Assembly (NCBI RefSeq): GCF_945882965.1
Contig: NZ_CAMCWY010000003.1
Location: 83,213 to 147,212 of the forward strand
Direction of reading: 5' to 3'
Length of the DNA stretch: 64,000 bases
From: Sphingorhabdus sp. EL138
GTDB taxonomy: Bacteria; Pseudomonadota; Alphaproteobacteria; Sphingomonadales; Sphingomonadaceae
Numbering within the stretch: position 1 is the first letter of the stretch; each line of letters starts with the position of its first letter. The notes under the pieces were generated by a model. The model did no database searches and was not told the origin of the DNA. It worked only from the letters and a program-made list of their open reading frames with translations. The translations under genes and the position numbers were made by a program. Below, in pieces: positions 7,716 through 16,166 of this stretch.

Positions 7716-8585
7716 TCAGGCTCCAAACATCTTGCTGTCATCGTAATGGTGAAACCCGCGGCCGCTCTTCTTACCGAGATGACCAGCCGCTATCATGCGC
7801 CTGATGAGCGGTGGACAAGCTGCTCGCTTTTCGTTGGTAAGTCCGAACATGGCATCGCAAAGCAGTTTCTGCGTGTCTGCGCCCACAAGGTCAAGCAGCT
7901 CAAATGGGCCCATCGGATAGCCCATTGCCGCCTTCATAGCGATATCAATATCCGCTGGGCTAGCCACGCCTTGTTCCACCAAACGGATAGCGTCATTATG
8001 ATATGGGATTAGGAAATAGTTGAGCACGAAGCCGGGAGTGTCGCTGGTCGCCACAGGCTTTTGCCCCAGAGCTTCGCAGAACGCCCAAGCCGCTCTCCAA
8101 GTTTCATCGCTGGTGTTCAGACCCGGAGACATCTCCACTAGCCTCATCAACTGCGCCGGCAAGCAGAAATGCATGCCAACAAACCGGTCGGCTCGACCAG
8201 AGCCTGCGGCGATCTCCGTGATCGAGATTGTCGAGGTGTTTGAGGCAAAGATGGTTTCCGGCGGACAGACTTGGTCAAGCTGGCCGAACAGATCATGCTT
8301 GGCAGTTAGGTTTTCATAGATTGCCTCAATCACAAATTCGCAATCGGCCAAATCCGCGATCCGGGTAGAGCCGATCAATCGGGCAAGTGTCGCGTCGCGA
8401 TCACTCGGCGAGAGTTTACCCCGCGCCACCGACTTTTTGAGAAAGTCTGCGGTCTGCTCATGTGCGCGGTCTAGGGCCTCGCTGCTGGTGTCAAAAACAC
8501 GTACGGTGAATCCCGCCCGTGCCGCGACGATAGCAATGCCTACCCCCATAGTGCCGCATCCGGCTACACCGACCGTTCTTGTCAT
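7716..8585 (-). CDS. 3-hydroxyacyl-CoA dehydrogenase, catalytic part
   Basis: 289 residues from the ATG at 8585. It oxidises a (3S)-hydroxyacyl-CoA to the 3-oxo form with NAD. The Rossmann motif GCGTMG is at residues 9-14, the SNTST segment is near 115, and the His/Glu pair appears as H139 (GMHFCLP) and E151 (RLVEMSP). Usual family members read NP where this has LP. A TTG start 12 codons upstream is possible but would put residues before the fold that family members do not need. It lies 10 bases after the acyl-CoA dehydrogenase gene. Confidence 0.85.
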   Translation of the reverse strand: MTRTVGVAGCGTMGVGIAIVAARAGFTVRVFDTSSEALDRAHEQTADFLKKSVARGKLSPSDRDATLARLIGSTRIADLADCEFVIEAIYENLTAKHDLFGQLDQVCPPETIFASNTSTISITEIAAGSGRADRFVGMHFCLPAQLMRLVEMSPGLNTSDETWRAAWAFCEALGQKPVATSDTPGFVLNYFLIPYHNDAIRLVEQGVASPADIDIAMKAAMGYPMGPFELLDLVGADTQKLLCDAMFGLTNEKRAACPPLIRRMIAAGHLGKKSGRGFHHYDDSKMFGA

Positions 8586-8595
8586 AGGAAAATAC

Positions 8596-9762
8596 TCATC
8601 GCGAAATAAAACTCCTGCCAATGATCTGGCGATGCACCTGATTGGTACCCTCCCAAATCTGGGTAATCTTGGCGTCGCGCATCAGGCGCTCCACTCGGTA
8701 ATCCTTGCAATAGCCATAACCGCCAAGCAACTGGACGGCTTCGGTGCTGGCGCGCATTGCAACGTCTGACGCGCGCAGCTTCAGGATTGACGCCTCGATT
8801 CCGAAATCGGTCGCCCCGGCATCAATCATCGCGCCCACTTGCCAAAGATAGCTTTCGGTAAGAACCAGTTCGGCGGCGACGTCGGCGAGAAGGAACTGGA
8901 TACCCTGAAACTCTATAATCTTGCGGCCCGATTGGCTGCGCTCGTTTATATAGGCTGTGGCGTCTTCAAAGGCTGCGCGGGCGATGCCGAGCGCATGCGC
9001 GGCGACGCTGGGGCGCGAGCGGTTGAGAGAAGCCAATAGCACCGTCAACCCGTCTCCTGGATTGCCGACAAGGTTCGCGCGGGGGACGCGACACTCGTGA
9101 AAGCGAATGGTCGCTGTGCTTGAGGCCCGGGTGCCCATCTTGTCCTCGTTGCGCAGGACCTCAAGGCCTGCGGTGCCTTTTTCCAGAACCAGAACGCTAA
9201 TAGCCTTGCGCGGATCTTGAATGTGCGTCCACTTGCCAAACAGCAGGTAAAGGTCGGCGACATCGCCATTGGTGATAAAGGTCTTGCCTCCGTCAATGAT
9301 GATGTCATCGCCATCTGGGCGGAACGCGGTTGTCATGCCAGTGGCGTCAGATCCGGCCTCTGGCTCAGTAATCGCCAGCGATGCCAGCGCACCCTCGGCG
9401 ATGCGAGGCAGGAAACGACTTTTCTGCTCTTCATTTCCAAACTCGATTAGGGGCTTCATCGCATGAAAGTTGGTTGCCCAGATGATACCGGTGGCTGCAC
9501 AAGCGCGGGAAATTTCCCGCACGCAGGCCAAATAGCAAATGTAAGACAGACCCATGCCGCCATAGGCCTCGGGCACAAACATCATGTTCAGGCCAAGGGC
9601 ATTAATGTCATGGACATTATCCCACGGAAATTCTCCTGTCCGATCAAATTCGGCGGCGCGCGGAGCGATGCGCTCTCTTGCCAAAGAGCGAACGCTGGCT
9701 AGCACCATCTGCTCGTCCTCAGGGAGGTTTAGGGAACTGTCGAGACGATCAAATACGGTCAA
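8596..9762 (-). CDS. Acyl-CoA dehydrogenase
   Basis: 388 residues, normal length. This FAD enzyme introduces a 2,3-double bond in an acyl-CoA. It has the family signature around ITEPEAGSDATG and the C-terminal IWEGTNQVHRQIIGR, where the Glu is the usual catalytic base of the short/medium-chain group. The start overlaps the SDR gene by 4 bases. In this operon it would act after the CoA ligase and before the hydratase. Confidence 0.9.
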   Translation of the reverse strand: MTVFDRLDSSLNLPEDEQMVLASVRSLARERIAPRAAEFDRTGEFPWDNVHDINALGLNMMFVPEAYGGMGLSYICYLACVREISRACAATGIIWATNFHAMKPLIEFGNEEQKSRFLPRIAEGALASLAITEPEAGSDATGMTTAFRPDGDDIIIDGGKTFITNGDVADLYLLFGKWTHIQDPRKAISVLVLEKGTAGLEVLRNEDKMGTRASSTATIRFHECRVPRANLVGNPGDGLTVLLASLNRSRPSVAAHALGIARAAFEDATAYINERSQSGRKIIEFQGIQFLLADVAAELVLTESYLWQVGAMIDAGATDFGIEASILKLRASDVAMRASTEAVQLLGGYGYCKDYRVERLMRDAKITQIWEGTNQVHRQIIGRSFISR

Positions 9763-10487
9763 TGGGCAACTCCTTGTGCACCGTCGATATAGATGGTTTC
9801 TCCGCTTAGGAAGCTTAGGTTTAAAGCGTAGAGTGATGCCACAAGCCGTCCGACGTCGTCGGCCGTGCCTGGCTCACCACCAGGAATGCGCTTCTCCAGA
9901 TAGGCGCGCAACGACCCTTCCAGTATCGTATCACGGTTGAGGTCGGTAACTATGTAACCCGGCGCAACATCAAGCACAGCGATTGCGTGCCTTGCCCATT
10001 CAACGGCGAGAACACGGGTTATGGCACCAACCGCCGCCTTGGACGCGCAATAGGCTAGGTTGCGCTTTACCCCGATCTTGTCGAAGAACGAACCGATGTT
10101 GACTATTAGTCCCCCCGCCGCCTTCAGGTGTGGAAAGGCAGCCTGGCAACCAATCAGCACGGCCGTGGCGTTAATCGCTATCTGGGCGTTCCAATCAGCA
10201 ATCGAGAGTTCTGCAGAGGGCGCTTCTGTATGTTGTCCGGCATTGTTCACGATGCCAGCTAGCGCCCTGCCGCTTGCCGCACCCTCGATCACGGCCCTCA
10301 TGGCCGTTGCGTCTGTCACGTCGACGGCATAGGGGATGAACCGGTCAGCGAGCTCTGGCGTAGCTGTGGGCAGGGCCCCGCTGCGCGAAAGGCACGCCAC
10401 TGTGAAGCCCGCCTCGGCCAGATGCTGCGCAATGGCTGCGCCTATACCTCTACTGGCGCCTGTTACGATCACTAAGGGATTGTCCAT
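9759..10487 (-). CDS. Short-chain dehydrogenase/reductase
   Basis: 242 residues, classical SDR. It has TGASRGIGAA (cofactor site), NNAG, a Ser (IVNIGSFFDK) and YCASK as catalytic Tyr/Lys, and ends IYIDGAQGVAH. A likely role is oxidation of a hydroxyl on the CoA-bound substrate or its ring. It overlaps neighbours on both sides (4 bases and 1 base), so it is tightly embedded in the operon. Confidence 0.88.
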   Translation of the reverse strand: MDNPLVIVTGASRGIGAAIAQHLAEAGFTVACLSRSGALPTATPELADRFIPYAVDVTDATAMRAVIEGAASGRALAGIVNNAGQHTEAPSAELSIADWNAQIAINATAVLIGCQAAFPHLKAAGGLIVNIGSFFDKIGVKRNLAYCASKAAVGAITRVLAVEWARHAIAVLDVAPGYIVTDLNRDTILEGSLRAYLEKRIPGGEPGTADDVGRLVASLYALNLSFLSGETIYIDGAQGVAH

Positions 10488-11254
10488 CAGCAGTCCTTGA
10501 AAACGGGGGGGCGCTTGTCGAGAAAGGCGGCCATGCCCTCATTCGCATCTGCGGTCTGATAGGCCAATGTAGAGAGATCGGCTTCAGTCTGAAGACCTTC
10601 GTGCAAAGGGCAGTCCATGCTGCGTCGGACAGCCTCTCGGGCGAGCCCGCTAGCGACTAAGCTGAACCCACCAAGTTCGACAGCGAAGGCTACTGCAGCC
10701 TCAAGCAGGTCGCCCTCCACGAGGCGATTGACGAGGCCGATTGCGAGTGCCTCTTCTGCACCAACCATCCGCCCTGTGAGAATTATCTCCAGTGCCCTGC
10801 TCTCGCCGACGAGGCGCGGCAGGCGCTGGGTGCCGCCATAGCCTGGGATCAAACCCAGCTTGACTTCCGGTAACCCAAAGCGCGCGCGGGGGGTGGCAAG
10901 ACGGAAGCTGCAGCTTAGCGCTAATTCGCAGCCACCGCCCAAAGCGAAGCCGCTGATCGCAGCAATTGACGGGATCGGCAGCGTGTCAAGTTTGGAGAAA
11001 ACGCGCTGGCCAAGTTCCGCCCCAGCCTTCTGCGCCAAAAGTGTGCGTCCGGTCAGTTCGGTAATATCAGCCCCTGCGCAAAAGGCGCGATCGCCTGCGC
11101 CGGTGATGACCAGCGCCCGCGCGTCGGATCGCGCCACTGCATCCAGAGCCTCGCTTACGCTTTCTATCATACCGAAATTCAGCGCATTAAGCGCATCAGG
11201 ACGCGAAAGGGTGAGGATTGCCGTCCGGTCACGATAAGTCAGGTCAACACTCAT
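10487..11254 (-). CDS. Enoyl-CoA hydratase
   Basis: 255 residues, crotonase family. Both catalytic glutamates are present, in ALGGGCELALS and FGLPEVKLG, and the oxyanion segment is AFCAGADITEL. Hydration of a trans-2-enoyl-CoA is therefore probable, in contrast to the BadI-like crotonase in the same operon. Start and stop overlap neighbouring genes by 4 bases and 1 base. Confidence 0.9.
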   Translation of the reverse strand: MSVDLTYRDRTAILTLSRPDALNALNFGMIESVSEALDAVARSDARALVITGAGDRAFCAGADITELTGRTLLAQKAGAELGQRVFSKLDTLPIPSIAAISGFALGGGCELALSCSFRLATPRARFGLPEVKLGLIPGYGGTQRLPRLVGESRALEIILTGRMVGAEEALAIGLVNRLVEGDLLEAAVAFAVELGGFSLVASGLAREAVRRSMDCPLHEGLQTEADLSTLAYQTADANEGMAAFLDKRPPVFKDC

Positions 11255-12915
11255 AGATTAACTCCACTTGTGCGCCAGCGCACGGTCTGGGGAGCGAGCG
11301 TTCCGGCTCGCAACCATTGAACCAGTTCCCGCTTAAGGACCTTACCGGTAGGCCCAAGCGGTAGCCGCTCAGTTTGTCCAAAAAATTCCGGCATGTCATA
11401 TTTTGAAAGGCCTTCCTCGGCGAGGAACTCGAGCAGCGCGCCGCCGTCGATCGGTTCGGTGCCAGTGACTACAAGGCAGACCTTTTCACCAAGCCTTTCG
11501 TCGGCAACGGGCACCGCCGCCGCCTTCGTGACGGCCGGGTGGCGCATCGCCAGATCCTCAATCCGCGCCGGGTGAATGTTATGCCCGCCCCGAATGATGA
11601 TGTCCTTACTGCGGCCGACGATCTCCAAATTACCCTGTTCGTTAACCCTGCCAAGGTCACCGCTGAGAAACCAGCCGTCGGCATTGAACGCCCCCTCGGT
11701 CGATGCCTGATTGTTGAAATAGCCAAGCATCCGCATCGCCCCGCGACCAGCGATTTCACCAATTTCACCATTAGCAACGGCGACGTCACGGTCATTCTGG
11801 TCGAAGATAGCAATCTCGTAGGCAGCGCAAGCCTTGCCGCAGGTGCTGATGATGGTGTTCACGTCATCATTGGGCAGGGTATACTGGTGCGATCCGTTTT
11901 CGGTCATCCCGTATACGTTCTGTGGAGTTATCCCTCGATCCAGCAGGGATTGGGCGGTGACGCGCGGAATGGGCGCCCCAGCTAGATAGAAGACTTTAAC
12001 CTCTCCAAGGCAGGCCTGGCCACGATCTACAAGTGCAGCAAGGATATCCATGGCGTGGGTAGGGACCCCCATGATATAGGTGGCATTGGTCTGTTCGATC
12101 CATTCGATCGGGTGTTGCCCCGCCGTTACGTCGTTCAGTACCAGCTCAAACCCGCCGACTAGCGCCTGGCAAAGGGCAACGGTGCCGATATGGTGGCTCA
12201 TCTGGCTGAGCGTGAGCAATACCGTTTCCTGACTGAAACCCCAGTCTGAGACCATTGCGCGGGCATTCGCTAACAGGGTATTGTTGCTGTGCATCACAGC
12301 CTTAGGCGCTCCGGTGGTGCCCGATGTAAAGGCGAGGTAGACCACCTGATCCGGGTCGCTAGAAACTGGAGGTAACGCAGCCCCTACCCCGACAGGGTAG
12401 GCCGTCGCGGGCAAACCGGAGGCATCATCATTGCGCCGCGGGAGAGCGAAAATCGCGCGCATTTCTGTCTGCGACCGAGCCATGGCGAATATGTCGTCGC
12501 GCGCACCACCGGCGCCATGGCCTACCTCGGCAAACAGGGCACGCGATGAAACCTGGTCAAGTAAGGTGGCAACTTCGCTAGCGCCATAGGTGGCATGAAG
12601 CGACGTGTTGAAGACATAGCCATTTCGGGAACAGGCTAGGAAGATGGCAATAGCCTCTATCCGGTTGCTCATCCAAACCGATACTCGGTCTCCCGTTGTC
12701 AGTCCACATTGGTGCAATGCGGCGGCGACCCGATCAGCCTCAGCTAAAAGTTCGCGCCACGAGAGGCGACGGTGATGATCACGCACTGCCGCGCCCTCAC
12801 CCCGCTCCGCCGCCCAATGCGCAGCGAGGTTGTAGAGTGTGTCATCCTGCCAAAGACCAGACGCGTAATAACGTCGCGCTTCGGCGGGGTGATGAAGGGT
12901 GAGTAGCCGATGCAC
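11251..12915 (-). CDS. AMP-dependent acyl-CoA ligase
   Basis: 554 residues. It activates a carboxylic acid to its CoA ester with ATP. Motifs in order are AFTSGTTGAPKAVMHS (P-loop), YGMTENGSH (A5), LSGDLGRVNEQG (Asp of A7), GRSKDIIIRGGHNI (hinge) and GPTGKVLKREL with the C-terminal catalytic Lys. The start is GTG with AGGACAGG upstream. It probably feeds the operon with its first CoA ester. Chain specificity cannot be read. Confidence 0.9.
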   Translation of the reverse strand: MHRLLTLHHPAEARRYYASGLWQDDTLYNLAAHWAAERGEGAAVRDHHRRLSWRELLAEADRVAAALHQCGLTTGDRVSVWMSNRIEAIAIFLACSRNGYVFNTSLHATYGASEVATLLDQVSSRALFAEVGHGAGGARDDIFAMARSQTEMRAIFALPRRNDDASGLPATAYPVGVGAALPPVSSDPDQVVYLAFTSGTTGAPKAVMHSNNTLLANARAMVSDWGFSQETVLLTLSQMSHHIGTVALCQALVGGFELVLNDVTAGQHPIEWIEQTNATYIMGVPTHAMDILAALVDRGQACLGEVKVFYLAGAPIPRVTAQSLLDRGITPQNVYGMTENGSHQYTLPNDDVNTIISTCGKACAAYEIAIFDQNDRDVAVANGEIGEIAGRGAMRMLGYFNNQASTEGAFNADGWFLSGDLGRVNEQGNLEIVGRSKDIIIRGGHNIHPARIEDLAMRHPAVTKAAAVPVADERLGEKVCLVVTGTEPIDGGALLEFLAEEGLSKYDMPEFFGQTERLPLGPTGKVLKRELVQWLRAGTLAPQTVRWRTSGVNL

Positions 12916-12931
12916 GGCGCCTGTCCTGCGT

Positions 12932-13711
12932 CTAGCAGCCGAACTTCGAACTGTCCGGCTTCCGCCGCTCCGCGAACGACGCGGACAGTTCCTTTGCCTC
13001 TTCGCTTCGCAGATAGCCCGGCAGCAGCAAGTCGTGGGAAACGCGCGAAAGTCCGCTTACGCCGCCATGGCGTGCGCCGAAGGCTGCCTTAATGCTGGCA
13101 AGGGCAAACGCACCGCGATCAGCGATTTCCAAGGCATAAGCCCGCGTGGCCTCGGATAAGTCTGCGTCAGGTACGACCTGGTTGATCAACCCGATCGCCT
13201 CAGCTTCCTTTGCTGAGAGCTTGGGGTTGCGGAACCACATATCCTTCGCCCGCTTCTTGCCGATTAGGTCTTCAAGATACCATGTGCCATAGCCGGCATC
13301 GAAACTGCCCATCATTGGACCGACTTGACGGAACACGGCGCTTTCCTTGGCGATGGTCAAATCGCAGACCATCTGCAATACGTTGCCACCTCCAACTGCA
13401 AACCCGTTGACGCAGGCGACAACCGGCTTCTGAAGGCGATCAATGCTTTCATACATTTCCAGCGTTGGCAGCACGCCGGCGTACAACCGCGAATCCTGCA
13501 TACCGTCTTTGCGCCCACCGATGCAGAAGAACTTGTCCCCAGCGCCCGTTATTACGAGCACCCGCGTGCGGGTTTCGCGGCGCACTTCATTGATGCAGTC
13601 GCGAATTTCATGGCACATTGTTTCGGTGAACATATTCCCATCATGGGGGCGGTTGAGGGTAAGCGTCCCGATTGGCCCGTCTTCGCTGTAAAGAATTTCT
13701 TGGTATTTCAT
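12932..13711 (-). CDS. BadI/MenB-like crotonase (candidate ring-cleaving hydrolase)
   Basis: 259 residues. It differs from ordinary hydratases: the first Glu position reads AVGGGNVLQM, and the hallmark VGPMMGSFDAGYG (about 130-142) matches the MenB/BadI branch VGPKVGSFDGGWG. BadI hydrolyses the ring of 2-ketocyclohexanecarboxyl-CoA. This paralogue is clearly divergent from the closer BadI homologue at 40710-41504, so it probably opens a different cyclic beta-keto acyl-CoA. The ATG has AAGGAG upstream. It is in the 11-gene operon, 16 bases before the ligase gene. Confidence 0.75.
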   Translation of the reverse strand: MKYQEILYSEDGPIGTLTLNRPHDGNMFTETMCHEIRDCINEVRRETRTRVLVITGAGDKFFCIGGRKDGMQDSRLYAGVLPTLEMYESIDRLQKPVVACVNGFAVGGGNVLQMVCDLTIAKESAVFRQVGPMMGSFDAGYGTWYLEDLIGKKRAKDMWFRNPKLSAKEAEAIGLINQVVPDADLSEATRAYALEIADRGAFALASIKAAFGARHGGVSGLSRVSHDLLLPGYLRSEEAKELSASFAERRKPDSSKFGC

Positions 13712-13722
13712 CGGATGCTCCT

Positions 13723-14952
13723 TCAGATTATGCCTGTACGTGACATTGCTTCAATTTCGTTGGATGCAAGGCCCAGCCAGTCACCGAGCACAGCTGCGTT
13801 GTCTTCGCCCATGCGCGGTGGCGGATGGTTTGCGGCCTCGCTCTGGCCATCGAACTGGATGCCCAGCCCTACTTGCGGCACGCGCAAGCCGTCTCGGTCC
13901 AGCGCGTAGAGAAAACCGCGACGGCGCAGCGCCGCATCGGCGCCGATTTCGTCCAGTCTGTAGATTGGACCTGCTGGCACGCGGGCGGTCGTGAAGAGGG
14001 CGAGCCATTCATCGCGCGGACGCTCAACGAGGCGGCCTGCGATCACGTTGACAATGTCGGCGCGGTGCTGGCGGCGCAGGGCGTTAGTTGCATAGTCAGG
14101 GTTCTTGGCGAATTCGGCATCCCCCAGAGCGTCCCAAAACCGTTGCCAGATACCGTCATTGCCGAGGCCTAATGTAAGCGGCAGATCAGCCGTCTCAAAG
14201 GGCTGATAGATTGCGATCACGCTGTCACGCCCACCAGAACGGCGCACAGGTTCGCCGGACCCCAAGTGCGGCATCAACCGCGGAGCCATGAAGCGCGTCA
14301 TGCTTTCGACCAGCGAAATGTCGATCGCCGCGCCTTTACCCGTCCGTTGGCGGCGAACCATCGCGGCAAGCGCTGCCAGTGCGGCATCTTCGCCGGCAAG
14401 CAAATCAGCAGCCGGCGTTCCTACCTTCTGCGGCGGACCATCGGGCTCGCCGGTCATGTCCATCACACCGGAATAGCCTTCAGCGATAAGGTCATAGCAA
14501 GGCATCTCGGCCCTTTCGCCAGCGAGCCCAAAGCCCGTAATCGAGACATGGATCAAGGCCGGATTGGCGGCAGATAGGGCGGCATGGTCGATGGCGAGTT
14601 TCTGCTGCACCCGGCCAGTCACATTGACAAGAACGATATCGGCCTTCTCAACCATCTTCAACAGGGTCGCGTGGCCCGACGGGTCCGTGATGTTTAGGGT
14701 CACGGCGAGCTTGTTGCGGTTAACGCTCAGGTACCAAAGAGATTCTCCGCCTAAGAAAGGCGGGCCCCATGCCCTACAATCGTCGCCCGCGCCCGGCCGC
14801 TCCACCTTAATCACGGTGGCGCCCAGATCTCCCAGCAATTGCCCCGCATAGGGGCCGGCAACCGATCCCGTTAGGTCGAGTACAACGACGCCTTCTAAAA
14901 GATCGAGGCCTGCATTAGATTTTAATGGCAGCCCGTCCGCGGGAATGGTCAT
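13723..14952 (-). CDS. Family III CoA-transferase
   Basis: 409 residues from the ATG at 14952, which overlaps the preceding stop as TGATG. An in-frame ATG five codons earlier is less well placed. CaiB/BaiF fold. D154 in CYDLIAEGYSG corresponds to the Asp that carries the covalent acyl intermediate in formyl-CoA transferase, so true CoA transfer is expected. It is paired with a second transferase directly upstream. Such pairs can form heteromers, as in benzylsuccinate or mesaconate CoA-transferases. Confidence 0.85.
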   Translation of the reverse strand: MTIPADGLPLKSNAGLDLLEGVVVLDLTGSVAGPYAGQLLGDLGATVIKVERPGAGDDCRAWGPPFLGGESLWYLSVNRNKLAVTLNITDPSGHATLLKMVEKADIVLVNVTGRVQQKLAIDHAALSAANPALIHVSITGFGLAGERAEMPCYDLIAEGYSGVMDMTGEPDGPPQKVGTPAADLLAGEDAALAALAAMVRRQRTGKGAAIDISLVESMTRFMAPRLMPHLGSGEPVRRSGGRDSVIAIYQPFETADLPLTLGLGNDGIWQRFWDALGDAEFAKNPDYATNALRRQHRADIVNVIAGRLVERPRDEWLALFTTARVPAGPIYRLDEIGADAALRRRGFLYALDRDGLRVPQVGLGIQFDGQSEAANHPPPRMGEDNAAVLGDWLGLASNEIEAMSRTGII

Positions 14953-16163
14953 CAAGCCGCCCCGCAAGCACGCAGGGAAGCAATTGCATCGGCAGACATG
15001 CCGAGAATGTCGGCAAGGACTGCATCGGTATCGGCACCCAGAGCTGGTGCCGGACGCATTTCAGGCGCGGGGCCATTGCTAAAATGGGGCTGAATGGCAG
15101 GCAGGCGCAGTTTACCGATCACTGGATGATCAAGCTCTGCAATAGCGCCACGCGCAGCGTAGTGCGGGTCAACCGCAATATCAGCGGGTGTGAAGATAAG
15201 GCTGTGGGGAACGCCGAACGCCTCTAACGCGGCGGCAGCCTCTTGCGCCGACCTCTCAAGAAACCAATCGATCATCACGGCATTGATCGCATCGAAATTC
15301 TCAACGCGCTTGATATGGCTAGAGAACCGCTCATCATCCGCGAGCTCGGCACGCCCGATGGCATCGCACAGGCGCCTAAAGACGTTATTGGCGGCCACTG
15401 TCATGGCCACATATTTGTCATCCGCAGTAAGGTAGTGATCTCCAGGCGACGCGGCAAAGTGCCGATTTCCTGAGCGGTTGCGGGGGGTTCCAAGCTTGTC
15501 GTAGGCCGTGATCATGACATCTGTGAAGCGAAACACAGCCTCAAACAGCGATAAGTCGATTTGCTGTCCAGTGCCTCCCCCTCTATCGCGCTCATACAGC
15601 GCTATCATTAATGAGAAGGCCCCCAACAAAGCAGCCTGATAGTCTGCAAGGGCCGTGCCTGGACGGATCGGTGCCCGGTCCGCGTAGCCTGTCATATTCA
15701 GGAACCCAGCAAAGGCAAGCGATATGCGGTCATATGCAGGACGTGCGGCATTGGGCCCTGTCTGCCCAAAGCCGGATGTACTTAGCATAATCAGGCGCGG
15801 ATTACATTCGCGCAGGCGGGTATAATCAAGCCCCCAACGCTCCATGGTGCCCGGGCGGAAGTTTTCAACCAAAACGTCTGCATGCAGCACCAACGCGCGA
15901 AGCACGTCCTGTCCCTCAGGCAGGCGCAGATCAAGGGTGACCGAGCGTTTTGATCGCCCCTCAACATTCCAGTAGAGGCTTTCCTCGCCCACAAATGGCC
16001 CAGAATGCCTGATCGGATCGCCAGCGCCGGGGGGCTCGATTTTTATCACCTCGGCCCCAAAGTCACCCAACAACGTGGCCGCCACAGGCCCCGCGATCAT
16101 TGTACCGAGTTCAATAACCCTTATTCCAGCGAGCGGTCCCCCCCGGTCCTGTCCATCGGTCAT
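14952..16163 (-). CDS. Family III CoA-transferase
   Basis: 403 residues, CaiB/BaiF family. D145 in AYDRISLAFAGFL is the expected catalytic Asp. The N-terminal ELGTMIAGPVAATLLGDFGAEVIKIE block is intact in outline. It overlaps the next transferase by 1 base and follows the amidohydrolase by 3 bases. A subunit partnership with the neighbour, or sequential transfer to a second carboxylate after ring opening, are the two likely roles. Confidence 0.87.
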   Translation of the reverse strand: MTDGQDRGGPLAGIRVIELGTMIAGPVAATLLGDFGAEVIKIEPPGAGDPIRHSGPFVGEESLYWNVEGRSKRSVTLDLRLPEGQDVLRALVLHADVLVENFRPGTMERWGLDYTRLRECNPRLIMLSTSGFGQTGPNAARPAYDRISLAFAGFLNMTGYADRAPIRPGTALADYQAALLGAFSLMIALYERDRGGGTGQQIDLSLFEAVFRFTDVMITAYDKLGTPRNRSGNRHFAASPGDHYLTADDKYVAMTVAANNVFRRLCDAIGRAELADDERFSSHIKRVENFDAINAVMIDWFLERSAQEAAAALEAFGVPHSLIFTPADIAVDPHYAARGAIAELDHPVIGKLRLPAIQPHFSNGPAPEMRPAPALGADTDAVLADILGMSADAIASLRACGAA

Positions 16164-16166
16164 ATC

